Counted from the first letter of the stretch, positions 44,854-53,958 are shown. The stretch is DNA of 64,000 bases from Roseburia intestinalis L1-82 (GCF_900537995.1 NZ_LR027880.1:329001-393000); one strand, 5' to 3'. The notes: generated by a model not told the origin, from the sequence alone. Numbers and translations: made by a program.

Positions 44854-46813
44854 CTCATCTTTGACAGTTGATTAGTTAAAAAAGTGCCACAATCCCTGTA
44901 AATACAAGGGGCGTGGCACTTTTATCTGCATACACGAAATATAGTAATGTTTTATCTCCGCTTACTTTTTTTCTGAATTCCTTTCATTTTCCGTTTTGTT
45001 ATGAATTGATAGTCCGTTCTGAATCCGCAGGTTTCATGGAGATCATCAGTGATTTCCTGACGTTCATATACCGGCATGAAGCCCTGTTCTTCTATATCCG
45101 TAAATTTTATGTCTTTTAAAGTGTGAAGTAATTGTTCTGTGGTATAAGTCCCTTTCAAGGAGCGGTTTAATAACCGGAAATGTAACAGAGCAAGAAAGCA
45201 GGTGAGGAAATGAGCTTTAATCCGATCTTCACGGTTTAAGTAAACGGGTCTGGCTTCAAAGTCTGTTTTCATAGTTCTGAAACAGTCTTCAATCTGCCAT
45301 CTTCCTTCACTGACTTTTAAGATATCTGCAACGTCATCATCAAGCAGGTCTGTACATACCGCATAAAGTCCGTCATACATTTCTTCTTCAGCAATCTTAT
45401 CCGTATCGAGATAATAGTGGATCTTAGCTTTTTCTCCTTCGTTGGTTACAGCTACCTTATTTACAAATCTTGCAGGATCATTTGGATTTTTACGCTGTTT
45501 TTTTAGAGAGCCATTTGCAACCATTTTTTCTGCCCGACAGATCTGCTCCGCACGGATGGCTTTCTGATAAGCGGCATATTTAGGGGAGTAGGTTATGATT
45601 AATTTTTGATCCAGTTTTTTTGTTGTCAATGGTTCGTCTTTATAATAAAGCTGGTTCTTGTCATCATCTGTCAGTTTTGTGAGATCAACAGGTTTATCAT
45701 CTGAGAGACGTTTGAAGCCAGTTTTCTTTAAAGCCCATGCCCGATCTTCAGCAGGCAGCTTTTTGATGGACTGAGTGACAATAAATGCCCTCTGTCCCAT
45801 GTGATTAAGAACACGGTTATCCTCAGAAGCAAGTCCGGCGTCACTACAATAGATAAACTTATCACAGCCGAATTGTTGGAGAATCTTTGTTTCTAAAGGT
45901 TTTAAGGATTTCTGCTCATTTTGGTTTCCAGGAAAGAGTGAGAAAGCCAAAGGTATTCCGTCACCATCTGTAAAGAGTCCCATTTGAATAATGGGATTCG
46001 GACGGTGCTCTTTGCTTTTTCCGTATTTTTTATCTCCATCTTCCTGTTCGATTTCAAAGTAGTAGTTTGTGCAATCATAATAAAGGATCCGATCCATTCT
46101 GTCACCAAGAAAAAAGCTGTTTTTATAAACTTCTGATTGAATAAAATCCATTTCAGAAGCAAGAACAGAAAGAGCTCGGTAAACATCATGAAGTTCATAA
46201 GTTGGAGGCTCAAGGAACTGTTTTGCTGCTCGAAAGGAAGAACTTTTGCTGGAAGGTTCCAGAACCCTTGTATAAATTAAATCAGATAAAATAGCATTAA
46301 GATCATACTCGAATTTATGTCGGCTTTTGATTTTTCGGCAGACAGAATCGAGCTTAAGTCCATAGTAAATAGACTGAAGAAAAAGATATCCGCCAGAAAA
46401 AAGTTTCTGCTTATTATAGTCCATGAGTCTGTTGGAATGAAATGGAATCATGACAGTAGCATCCTCTTTTTCACTTTTATATTTCAGTGTTTCAAGACGA
46501 GCCTGTTCATTTGCCCATTCAACAACTCCGTCACGATCCGTGTGGAGCTGTGCCGATAATTCAGCTAACGTACCTAATTTTCGGATGGTTTTGGAAGTAC
46601 TTTTCCCATTGGCATTTGTATAGGACTGAGTGATGTAAAAGGACTCAGAATTTTTTGATTTTGATGTTGTTATACGCACAATAATCACCTCTGTCACTAT
46701 TATACCACATATCACCAAATATTACTATATAATAAAAATAAAAATTTGACAAAAAAATAAGCCTATTTCAAGGCTTTGTGGTACTTTTTTGGATTTCAAT
46801 GTGTCAAACTCCC
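44854..46813 (-). mobile_element. IS1634-family element, copy 2 (1,960 bp)
   Basis: Same ends, length and transposase as 34864-36823, in inverse orientation. It is bracketed by exact-looking 222-bp repeats. Two inverted identical copies 8 kb apart could invert the DNA between them. Confidence 0.9.
44952..46679 (-). CDS. IS1634-family DDE transposase, copy 2
   Basis: Identical in translation to the protein at 34998-36725, 575 aa from a GTG start. The same catalytic segments (YYDCTNYYFEIE, YCSDAGLASED, GRWQIEDCFRTMK) are intact. Identity of both copies points to recent movement within this genome or joint arrival. Confidence 0.93.
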   Translation of the reverse strand: MRITTSKSKNSESFYITQSYTNANGKSTSKTIRKLGTLAELSAQLHTDRDGVVEWANEQARLETLKYKSEKEDATVMIPFHSNRLMDYNKQKLFSGGYLFLQSIYYGLKLDSVCRKIKSRHKFEYDLNAILSDLIYTRVLEPSSKSSSFRAAKQFLEPPTYELHDVYRALSVLASEMDFIQSEVYKNSFFLGDRMDRILYYDCTNYYFEIEQEDGDKKYGKSKEHRPNPIIQMGLFTDGDGIPLAFSLFPGNQNEQKSLKPLETKILQQFGCDKFIYCSDAGLASEDNRVLNHMGQRAFIVTQSIKKLPAEDRAWALKKTGFKRLSDDKPVDLTKLTDDDKNQLYYKDEPLTTKKLDQKLIITYSPKYAAYQKAIRAEQICRAEKMVANGSLKKQRKNPNDPARFVNKVAVTNEGEKAKIHYYLDTDKIAEEEMYDGLYAVCTDLLDDDVADILKVSEGRWQIEDCFRTMKTDFEARPVYLNREDRIKAHFLTCFLALLHFRLLNRSLKGTYTTEQLLHTLKDIKFTDIEEQGFMPVYERQEITDDLHETCGFRTDYQFITKRKMKGIQKKSKRR

Positions 46814-47035
46814 GCGGCTTGCCTGGAATCAAAACTTTCTGAGTATGATTTCGAAATTGATAATAAAGGAAAAGTGCAACAGAAATTAATGGTGTTACCA
46901 TATCTGGCGAAGAACCAGAGTATGCATAAACTTAGGGTAAGTGATGAAATATTTGAAATGATTTTAGTGGATGAGGAATGAAAATAGTAAGGTTATAACT
47001 CCCTTGTTGTCCAACCCCCGAAATGGTAGTATAAT
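46814..47035 (+). repeat. Right 222-bp target duplication of IS1634-like copy 2
   Basis: Second copy of 44632-44853. It carries a headless 3' fragment of the PBECR4-like gene (AACLESKLSEYDFEI onward to the stop at 46981) and leads into the CBS gene promoter. Confidence 0.92.
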
Positions 47036-47074
47036 CAAAACACACAAATCAATAAACAAATGGGGGCAACACAT

Positions 47075-47485
47075 ATGAACATTTTATTTTTTCTGACACC
47101 GAAGGAAGACGTAGCACATGTGGAAGAGACGGACACCATGCGTCAGGTGCTTGAGAAAATGGAACATCACGGTTACACAGCTATTCCGCTGCTTAGCGTG
47201 GAAGGAAAATATATCGGTACGATCACAGAAGGAGATTTACTATGGTTTTTAAAGGACCGCAATTTCCCGGATCTGAAACTGCTTGAGGACATGCCGATCA
47301 CATCGATTGAGCGTAGAAGGGATAATAAGGCGGTAAAGATTGATGAATCCATGGAGAATCTGTTTGACAAGGTAATGAACCAGAACTTTGTTCCGGTTGT
47401 GGATGATAAAAAGGTGTTTATCGGGATCGTGACCAGAAAAGATGTACTGGCATACCTTGGAAAGAAAGCGGCTGCTCAGGCGTAA
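47075..47485 (+). CDS. CBS-domain pair protein
   Basis: A 136-aa protein made of two CBS motifs: residues about 10-58 (MRQVLEKMEHHGYTAIPLL, IGTITEGDLLWFL) and about 70-130 (NLFDKVMNQNFVPVVDD, FIGIVTRKDVLAYL). Stand-alone pairs bind adenine nucleotides; relatives of B. subtilis DarB/CbpB bind c-di-AMP, but the ligand here is not known. The ATG at 47075 follows GGGGGC. Its end overlaps the convergent MATE gene by 10 bp. Confidence 0.85.
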   Translation: MNILFFLTPKEDVAHVEETDTMRQVLEKMEHHGYTAIPLLSVEGKYIGTITEGDLLWFLKDRNFPDLKLLEDMPITSIERRRDNKAVKIDESMENLFDKVMNQNFVPVVDDKKVFIGIVTRKDVLAYLGKKAAAQA

Positions 47486-48804
47486 TGATAAACCGTCCGT
47501 TTGCGCCGCTGAAAAAAAATCGATAAAAACAGTGTCACAAACTCTGCCACCGGGATTGCAAGCCACACACCGGTCACCCCCCAAATGGCTGGCAGTGTGA
47601 GGAGTGACAGCAGGATAAAAACAAAGGTTCTTGTAAAGGATATGACCGCTGAGGTTTTTCCGTCTGAGAGTGCCGTAAAGAGAGCGGATGAAAAAATGTT
47701 ATATCCGCTGAACAAAAAGGTCACACAGAATACCGAAAAACCGCTGACGGCAAGGTCATAAGTCGCTGTTTTTCCACCGACAAACAAGAGCACGATCGGC
47801 TCGGAGAGCAGGTTACAGCAAATAGTAATTATAATAGAAGAAACGATCACGAAGCGTCTGCAGATTTTGCAGACGCTTTTCAGTCCGCCTGTATTTTTTG
47901 CACCGTAATTGTAACTGATCACAGGTGCAACACCCATGGAAAATCCAAGAAAAAGCGCATTAAATAAAAATTGGGAATAAAGCAGTATCGTGATTGCGGC
48001 AACACCGTTTTCGCCGGCAAGGCGCAGCATGATTTTGTTAAATGCATAAGTAATCACAGCGTTTGCAATATTCGTTACCATCTCGGATGCACCGTTAAAA
48101 CTTGCAGTAGAAAGGACACTTCCATGAAAATGAAATTTTGTAAAATAAAGATCTCCCCTGACAAAGAAAAAGTAGAAGAGTCCCACGACTGCAGGTATGA
48201 GCTGACCGATACCGGTAGCTAAGGCGGCACCCTCAATGCCAAAGCCGAGAGGCGATAAAAATACATAGTCCAACACGGCGTTTGCGATGCCGGCACTGAT
48301 AACTAACGTCATGCCAATGTGCGGTTTTCCCGCTGTCACGAAGAACGTCTGGAACAGGCTCTGCAGCATGCACGCTGGGGCAAATAAAACAACGGTAAAA
48401 AGATATGCTTTGCAGTTTGCAAGTAATGAATCATTTGCACCGAGAGCGCGGCAGATTGGCTCTAAAAATAAAATCGTCAGTATCAGGATGACAACACTCG
48501 CCACAACACCGGTAAACACGAGCATGGAAAAGTTATCTTTTGCTTCATCGTCTTTCCCTTCGCCCATTTTCTTTGCAACGACGGCGCTTCCTCCGGTTGC
48601 GAGCATGACGCCGATGGCGAGTACGATATTGATGACCGGATAGACGATATTGACTGCGGACAGCGCATTATCTCCAAGAAAGCGCGAGATAAAAATCCCG
48701 TCCGTGATTGTATAACAGGACATGAGTACCATCATGACCATGGATGGTAATGCGAATTTTAATAAAGTGACAGGTGTGAATTTCTGACCAATGGACTGTG
48801 CCAT
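47476..48804 (-). CDS. MATE-family efflux transporter
   Basis: A 442-aa membrane protein with about 12 helices and MATE signatures (YTITDGIFISRFLGDNALSA, GGSAVVAKKMGEG, GVAPVISYNYGAK). The start at 48804 follows an AAAGGAGGAACC site; the longer frame to 48876 is unlikely. A MerR-type regulator gene reads away from it, with an operator-like dyad in the shared 136-bp gap, so drug-responsive control is expected. It belongs to a different subgroup from the MATE genes at 2.4 and 5.6 kb. Confidence 0.92.
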   Translation of the reverse strand: MAQSIGQKFTPVTLLKFALPSMVMMVLMSCYTITDGIFISRFLGDNALSAVNIVYPVINIVLAIGVMLATGGSAVVAKKMGEGKDDEAKDNFSMLVFTGVVASVVILILTILFLEPICRALGANDSLLANCKAYLFTVVLFAPACMLQSLFQTFFVTAGKPHIGMTLVISAGIANAVLDYVFLSPLGFGIEGAALATGIGQLIPAVVGLFYFFFVRGDLYFTKFHFHGSVLSTASFNGASEMVTNIANAVITYAFNKIMLRLAGENGVAAITILLYSQFLFNALFLGFSMGVAPVISYNYGAKNTGGLKSVCKICRRFVIVSSIIITICCNLLSEPIVLLFVGGKTATYDLAVSGFSVFCVTFLFSGYNIFSSALFTALSDGKTSAVISFTRTFVFILLSLLTLPAIWGVTGVWLAIPVAEFVTLFLSIFFQRRKRTVYHYA

Positions 48805-48888
48805 AATGGGTTCCTCCTTTGAAATATTTTTAAATGTTGTGTCAGCGCGGATGGAAATTGCGGTTTTGAGACACAAATGCTATCATAA

Positions 48889-48909
48889 ACTATATTGTTA
48901 CCATATAGT
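48889..48909. promoter_or_regulatory. MerR-type dyad between MATE and merR genes
   Basis: ACTATAT-TGTTACC-ATATAGT is a perfect 7-bp-arm dyad in the divergent promoter region. MerR proteins bind such dyads between unusually spaced promoter boxes. Confidence 0.65.
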
Positions 48910-48940
48910 CAAGAACTTTTTTCGTGAGGGGAGATTAAAA

Positions 48941-49774
48941 GTGGACAAAAGTCAATATCTGACAACTGGTGAGCTTGCAAAGCTCATGCACGTCACCAAA
49001 AACACTTTATTTCATTATGATAAGATCGGCTTGTTTTCGCCGGAGATCGTGCTTGATAACGAGTACCGTTATTATTCGATCCATCAGATCGAAGTGCTCG
49101 AAGCGATCATTATGCTAAAGGAACTTGGTATGTCTTTAAAAGAGATCCAGGCCTTTTTAAGTGACCGGACTCCGGAAAAATTATTGGAGCTGTTTGAAAA
49201 AGAGGAACAGATTCTGGCAGAAAAAATCCGGCTGTTAAAGGATCGCAGGCAGTGGATGGAAGAAAAAAGTAAAAAAATCAGGGCATATTTAGAGAAAGAA
49301 AAAGATGAAATATTTGTCTGTGAAAAACCGGGCAGATATTATCTGATGGATGCATTTTTAGACGTTTCGGAATCAGAATTTGCGGAGCGCACAGCGGAAC
49401 TGATCAATTTTTATGAGAACAACAGCAAAAGCATCTGTTATGAGATTGGTTACATCCAGTATGCAAAAGATGTCAGACGGCAGATCTATGCAAATTACAG
49501 CAACGTAATATTGCTGATGAAACATAAGCCGGGCGGCATGTCCTGCCATTTTATGCCTGCGGGGAAATATCTGACAACTTATTTTAAAGGGCACTGGAGA
49601 AACATCGGGGAGGCTTACCGGAAACTTCTTGCTTATGCAGATGAACATCAGATTACACTGGCGGAAGAGTTCCTGGAAGTTTACACGGTGGATCAGCTGA
49701 TGGCGGAGACGGTGGAGGAGTATGTGACGGAGATATCGGTGCGCATCTGCGGGGGAGATATGGATGAACTGTGA
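48941..49774 (+). CDS. MerR-family regulator with effector-binding domain
   Basis: A 277-aa protein from GTG 48941 (GAGGGGAG site). Residues 5-75 form the MerR DNA-binding domain (YLTTGELAKLMHVTKNTLFHYDKIGLFSPE) and a linker coiled coil follows (LLELFEKEEQILAEKIRLLK). Residues 125-277 resemble a GyrI/BmrR-like ligand-binding domain, ending ETVEEYVTEISVRI. It diverges from a MATE gene, so it probably activates efflux on drug binding. Confidence 0.88.
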   Translation: MDKSQYLTTGELAKLMHVTKNTLFHYDKIGLFSPEIVLDNEYRYYSIHQIEVLEAIIMLKELGMSLKEIQAFLSDRTPEKLLELFEKEEQILAEKIRLLKDRRQWMEEKSKKIRAYLEKEKDEIFVCEKPGRYYLMDAFLDVSESEFAERTAELINFYENNSKSICYEIGYIQYAKDVRRQIYANYSNVILLMKHKPGGMSCHFMPAGKYLTTYFKGHWRNIGEAYRKLLAYADEHQITLAEEFLEVYTVDQLMAETVEEYVTEISVRICGGDMDEL

Positions 49775-50095
49775 AGACTGCTGTTTCACTTAATCATAGA
49801 GTGTTCGCAGAACGTGTATTTTATGGTTGGAAATATGGAAGATTTTCTTAATTTAGACGAAGGTTTAACAAAAACAAAATGAGATAAGATATAATAAGAC
49901 TGCCGAGCGAAGCGAGTATAAGGCATATAGCATGAAAAACTATCTGTGTATGTCCATTATCACAAAAAAATCCTCAAAAAACGCGGATTTAAGGGAAAAT
50001 TATGGGTATTTTCCGAGCAAAATTTTCATATATACCCAAAAGGTAAAAATGAATCGTGATTGAAAGGAAAAATGATGGAAAAGAGGAGGCAAAAT
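49775..50095. other. Gap with dispersed repeats
   Basis: No gene is visible. At 49890-49917 is a copy of TATAATAAGACTGCCGAGCG-type repeat (others at 52837 and 52897). GGGTATTTTCC and ATATACCCA motifs (50013-50040) echo those at 12.15-12.26 kb. Confidence 0.4.
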
Positions 50096-50578
50096 ATGAA
50101 ACGAACAAGTGTAACACGGGAAATGGCATTGATTTTAGCAGCGATAGTTCTTATGACAGCATCAGGCTGTGGCAGGCGGGAAAATGCTGATAAAGAAGAC
50201 AATAATATTACCATATATAAAAGCAATGAAAATGCAGATGGTTTTGACACAGAAACGGTATCGCTCGATGCGCTTACGCCTGAAAATATCATGGCTGCGC
50301 TGATCGATGCCGGTGTGGTTCCGTCGGATGTGAAAGTGCTTGATTTTAAACAGGAAGAGGATACCATAACGCTTGATCTGTCGAAAACATTTGAGGAATA
50401 TGTAAATCAGATGGGAACGGCAGGAGAGTACGCGACAGTTGGAAGCGTAGTCAATACTTATCTGGACGCCTATGATGCCAAGGCAGTGTCTCTTCTGGTG
50501 GAGGGAGGAACCTGGAGCACCGGGCATGCAGAGTATGAGACTCTGCAGGGGAGGTATACATACGATGCGCAGGAGTAA
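50096..50578 (+). CDS. Lipoprotein with GerMN-like domain
   Basis: A 160-aa lipoprotein. The signal peptide ends in the lipobox TASGC (Cys about 26). The mature part (LTPENIMAALIDAGVVPSDVKVLDF then ITLDLSKTFEEYVNQMGTAGEYATVGSVVNTYL) is a GerMN-type fold found in spore and envelope proteins. GAGGAGG precedes ATG 50096. It overlaps the next lipoprotein gene by 14 bases, so the two likely act together at the cell surface. Confidence 0.78.
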   Translation: MKRTSVTREMALILAAIVLMTASGCGRRENADKEDNNITIYKSNENADGFDTETVSLDALTPENIMAALIDAGVVPSDVKVLDFKQEEDTITLDLSKTFEEYVNQMGTAGEYATVGSVVNTYLDAYDAKAVSLLVEGGTWSTGHAEYETLQGRYTYDAQE

Positions 50579-50981
50579 AATAACAGGTTTGCTGCTTATC
50601 ATGGGAATGTTTTTGGCAGGATGTGGAGCAAATAGCGGATCCGCCGGTATAGAGGAAGATGCCGTGATGCAGGAGCTGTATGATCGAAGTGAGATTGCAA
50701 GAGGATACACAGATCCAATTTTTCAGGAGTATTTAGATCAATATGATTCGGATTGTGAGATCAAAGAGACGTCGTTTGGTTTCGAACCTGCCGAAACACC
50801 GGCACAAGCGCAGTATTTTGTGGAATATCAGTACAGTAATGGTGTCAGCGACGATTTGAAATATTTTTATCAGGTTCAGGTGGATGACAATCACAACTGC
50901 ATCGTTTTAAAAGAAGGGGAAGGTCAGGCAGAGATGGAAACATCGACAGAGGACGCGGAGATAGAATGGCTGACACAGTAA
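50565..50981 (+). CDS. Small lipoprotein of unknown function
   Basis: A 138-aa protein with a lipobox FLAGC (Cys about 20) after a short hydrophobic signal. The mature part is acidic, with FQEYLDQYDSDCEIKETSFGF and a beta-rich centre, and no family I recognise. ATG 50565 follows GGGGAGG inside the end of the GerMN-like gene, so it is coupled to it. Confidence 0.7.
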   Translation: MRRSKITGLLLIMGMFLAGCGANSGSAGIEEDAVMQELYDRSEIARGYTDPIFQEYLDQYDSDCEIKETSFGFEPAETPAQAQYFVEYQYSNGVSDDLKYFYQVQVDDNHNCIVLKEGEGQAEMETSTEDAEIEWLTQ

Positions 50982-51038
50982 AAGGAAGTGTGCAGCCATC
51001 CTAATCCGATATTTCATCATAAGAATAAATAAATTCTG

Positions 51039-52709
51039 TTATTTCGCAGCCTTATGACCGGAATCTGCGACCATATTTTCCGCATAACCGAGAGCTTCCA
51101 CAATATTCGGAAGGAAATGTTCTTCCCCGATCAGCTCGATAAAGTGATCTTTTTTCATAACGGACATCGGCTGTTCGTTGACATGTGAGAAGATCAAAGT
51201 GATATGTTTTTTCTTCGCACGGGCAGCAAGGTCACGCAAGGAACGCATTGCACTCGCATCGATTGCCGGAACACTTCGCATACGGATAACGATGACTTTG
51301 GTTGACTTGTCACTGGTAATTGTAAGAATTTCATCGGCTGCGGCGAAAAACAGCGGTCCACTGATCTCAAATACACGGATTGAGTGTGGAATGTCGCGCA
51401 TTTTCTCGGCTTCGCCAGGGGTCACATCCGGCTCATCTGCATATTTCCAGGCAGTGACATCGGCAGTTTCTGCCATACGTTTCATAAATAAAAGTGCGGC
51501 AAGTACGACACCGACTTCGATGGCAACGACAAGGTCAAAAAATACAGTCAGGAAAAATGTTGCAACAAGTACGATCATATCACTCTTTGGAGCAGTTTTG
51601 CACAGATGGAAAAAGGAAGTCCAGTCTGCCATGTTCCATGCAACGACTAAAAGCACTGCGGCTAATGTTGTCATAGGAATTAGGGAAGCAAGCGGCATTA
51701 AAACAACTAAAATAATGCTTAAAGTGATACAGTGTGTGATACCTGCGATCGGGGTACGTCCGCCGTTTCTTACGTTTGCAGCAGTACGGGCAATCGCTCC
51801 GGTAGCAGGGATTCCGCCAAACAGGCCGGAAAAAATATTTCCAAGTCCCTGACCGATCAGTTCAGCATTTGACTTGTGGGTGTCACCGATCATACCATCA
51901 GATACGACTGCGGAAAGCAGGGATTCAATACCGGCTAAAATCGCGATCGTAAATGCCGGGGAGATCAGTTCCTGTACCAATTTATAGCTGAATGCCGGCA
52001 TGTGGAAAGACGGAAATTCGGAGGAAAGTTCTCCGTAAACACTTCCGATCGTGTTGACCGGCAGTTTAGCAAAATAAACGATGGCAGTTGTCACGATAAT
52101 TGCGATCAGGGATCCAGGCAGTTTGTCAGTTACTTTCGGCCACAGAATTAAAATCACAAGTGCAACGGCACCGATTGCGACGGTAACCGGATTGGTGGTT
52201 GTGATATTTGCAGCATAGGCGCCAAGTTTTTCAATAAATTCAGAAGGAACAGCACCCATATCAAGTCCAAGAAAATCTTTGATCTGTCCGACAAACAGGG
52301 TGACTGCGATACCACAGGTAAAACCTGTCGTGATCGTATAAGGAATATATTTAATCAGGGAACCAAAATGGCAGAGGCCCATAATACATAAAATGATACC
52401 TGCCATGATTGTTGCGACAATCAGTCCGTCTGTACCGTAAGTGGTCACGATGCCATAGATGATAACAACAAATGCGGCAGTTGGTCCGCCAATCTGTACA
52501 CGGCTTCCTCCGAAAAAGGAAATAAAAAATCCGGCAACGATCGCAGTGTAGAGTCCCTGTACCGGACCGACACCGGAAGCGATCGCAAGTGCGATAGAAA
52601 GTGGAAGAGCAATGATCGCCACAATGATACCGGAAAGGATATCTTTGATGAGCTGCTCTTTTGTGTATCCCTTCATTACGTCAAATAGTTTTGGTCTTAG
52701 TTCGTTCAT
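51039..52709 (-). CDS. SulP-family anion transporter with STAS domain
   Basis: A 556-aa SLC26/SulP protein. About 10-12 membrane helices (AIIALPLSIALAIASGVGPVQGLYTA, GPTAAFVVIIYGIV) are followed by a C-terminal STAS domain (residues about 445-540, VFEISGPLFFAAADEI and VPAIDASAMRSL). SulP proteins carry sulfate, bicarbonate or dicarboxylates; the substrate is unproven. The start at 52709 is the first ATG with the conserved start ELRPKLFD; its GGAG is 12 bases away, a weak fit. It stands alone. Confidence 0.92.
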   Translation of the reverse strand: MNELRPKLFDVMKGYTKEQLIKDILSGIIVAIIALPLSIALAIASGVGPVQGLYTAIVAGFFISFFGGSRVQIGGPTAAFVVIIYGIVTTYGTDGLIVATIMAGIILCIMGLCHFGSLIKYIPYTITTGFTCGIAVTLFVGQIKDFLGLDMGAVPSEFIEKLGAYAANITTTNPVTVAIGAVALVILILWPKVTDKLPGSLIAIIVTTAIVYFAKLPVNTIGSVYGELSSEFPSFHMPAFSYKLVQELISPAFTIAILAGIESLLSAVVSDGMIGDTHKSNAELIGQGLGNIFSGLFGGIPATGAIARTAANVRNGGRTPIAGITHCITLSIILVVLMPLASLIPMTTLAAVLLVVAWNMADWTSFFHLCKTAPKSDMIVLVATFFLTVFFDLVVAIEVGVVLAALLFMKRMAETADVTAWKYADEPDVTPGEAEKMRDIPHSIRVFEISGPLFFAAADEILTITSDKSTKVIVIRMRSVPAIDASAMRSLRDLAARAKKKHITLIFSHVNEQPMSVMKKDHFIELIGEEHFLPNIVEALGYAENMVADSGHKAAK

Positions 52710-52836
52710 AGGTCTTTTGTACTCCAATCCTTTCCTAAGTATAAAAAGTATTAAAAATTTATAAAAACACAAATTAAAATTTTAACATGTTCTTAACATG
52801 ATTGCAAGGTGAATGGCGCAAAAAAGTAATTCATGG

Positions 52837-52920
52837 TATAATAAGACTGCCGAGCAGAGCGAGTGTAGATCACGATCATGAAGCCGGGCTTCATGATATA
52901 ATAAGACTGCTGAGCGAATC
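52837..52920 (+). repeat. Two copies of the TATAATAAGACTGC(C/T)GAGC repeat around a hairpin
   Basis: Copies at 52837-52864 and 52897-52920 bracket the hairpin ATCATGAAGC/GCTTCATGAT (52875-52896). A third copy is at 49890-49917. Each begins with a perfect -10 box (TATAAT). Confidence 0.7.
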
Positions 52921-52943
52921 ATAGTCTATACTTAAGGAGCAGC

Positions 52944-53264
52944 ATGGAACAGAAAAATTCCTACGAAAAAATATATGACATTGTAAAACAGATTCCACGC
53001 GGTACGGTTGCCACTTATGGACAGGTGGCAGCGCTTGCGGGCAACAAAAGGTGGGCCAGGGTGGTCGGCTATGCGCTGCATGTAAATCCGGATCCGGAGG
53101 GAATCCCGTGTTACCGGGTAGTAAACCGTGAGGGGAGAGTTTCGGAGGCCTTTGCATTTGGTGGCGAAAACAGGCAGATCGGACTTTTGGAAGCGGATGG
53201 CATAGAGGTAAAAGACGGATGTGTTGATCTCTCAAAATATCAGTGGCGCAAAGAGATATTTTAA
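52944..53264 (+). CDS. MGMT-family (alkyltransferase-like) DNA repair protein
   Basis: A 106-aa protein equal to the C-terminal DNA-binding domain of O6-alkylguanine alkyltransferase: IPRGTVATYGQVAALAG, RVVGYALHVNPDP, then IPCYRVVNREG. The acceptor cysteine is kept, but the usual PCHR histidine is tyrosine, so it may be weak or act as an alkyltransferase-like flag protein (which more often have tryptophan for cysteine). It begins 8 bases after AAGGAGC and is monocistronic. Confidence 0.88.
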   Translation: MEQKNSYEKIYDIVKQIPRGTVATYGQVAALAGNKRWARVVGYALHVNPDPEGIPCYRVVNREGRVSEAFAFGGENRQIGLLEADGIEVKDGCVDLSKYQWRKEIF

Positions 53265-53274
53265 CGAATACTTT

Positions 53275-53311
53275 AATTCCTATTGACATGGTATGAATAG
53301 TCGGATATACT
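53275..53311 (+). promoter_or_regulatory. Promoter of the Rrf2 gene with AATTCCTAT half-site
   Basis: AATTCCTAT (53275-53283) runs into TTGACA (53283-53288); after a 17-bp spacer follows TATACT (53306-53311). The half-site is the same as in the nifS promoter dyad, and GTATGAAT gives an imperfect second arm. Autoregulation is likely. Confidence 0.6.
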
Positions 53312-53409
53312 TCTAATACGATGATAAAAGAATCGTTTATTCATAAGTTTGCGGCTGCGCTGCATCCGCAAGCCTAAAATATGAAAAACAGCGCAGAAAT
53401 GAGGAAAAT

Positions 53410-53841
53410 ATGAGAATATCAACAAAAGGAAGATATGCGTTACGCCTGATGCTGGATCTTGCACTGAATAATACCGGAGAGCCGATCAGTTTAAAGGATA
53501 TTGCGAGACGCCAGGAAATTTCAGATAAATATTTAGAGCAGATTATTTCCGTTTTAAATAAGGCAAAATATGTAAAGAGCATTCGTGGTGCACAGGGAGG
53601 ATACATTCTGACAAAAAGACCGGAAGAATATACCGTCGGAATGATATTACGCCTGACAGAGGGAAGCCTTGCACCGGTGGCATGCGTCGAGGATGAAGAC
53701 ACCTGTGATAAGATGAATGACTGTGCAACAGTTCTGGTGTGGAAAAAAATGAACGAGGCGATCAACCAGGTTGTTGACAGTATCACACTCGCAGATTTAG
53801 TGGACTACGAGAGACAGCGTGCCGGCGAGTATGTAATCTGA
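53410..53841 (+). CDS. Rrf2-family regulator (IscR/CymR-like)
   Basis: A 143-aa winged-helix protein: ISTKGRYALRLMLDLA, the recognition segment IARRQEISDKYLEQIISVL and wing GAQGGYIL. Three cysteines near residues 95-109 (ACVEDEDTC...DC) are spaced as the Fe-S ligands of IscR. CymR-like relatives lack them. Shared TTCCTAT/ATAGGAA sites at its promoter, at metY (6.85 kb) and at nifS (60.5 kb) point to control of cysteine and Fe-S cluster genes. Confidence 0.85.
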   Translation: MRISTKGRYALRLMLDLALNNTGEPISLKDIARRQEISDKYLEQIISVLNKAKYVKSIRGAQGGYILTKRPEEYTVGMILRLTEGSLAPVACVEDEDTCDKMNDCATVLVWKKMNEAINQVVDSITLADLVDYERQRAGEYVI

Positions 53842-53879
53842 ATTTTATGAGAAAATAAGAAGCGTGGGAATGGATTGAT

Positions 53880-53948
53880 CCGACACAGTGGAAGTAAAAT
53901 AATAAGCCGGAATTTATCGGTCTGACACAGTGGGAGTAAAATAATAAG
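53880..53948 (+). repeat. 28-bp direct repeat before the DUF3877-like gene
   Basis: The unit GACACAGTGG(A/G)AGTAAAATAATAAG occurs at 53883-53906 and 53924-53948, 41 bp apart. It provides two stretches before the ribosome site and may be a duplicated promoter or leader. Confidence 0.7.
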
Positions 53949-53958
53949 GAAGAAAGAA

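Noticed and set aside
46778..46981. 67-aa gene between IS1634-like copy 2 and the CBS gene
   Set aside because: It is the duplicated 3' end of the PBECR4-like gene fused by chance to bases of the IS end.
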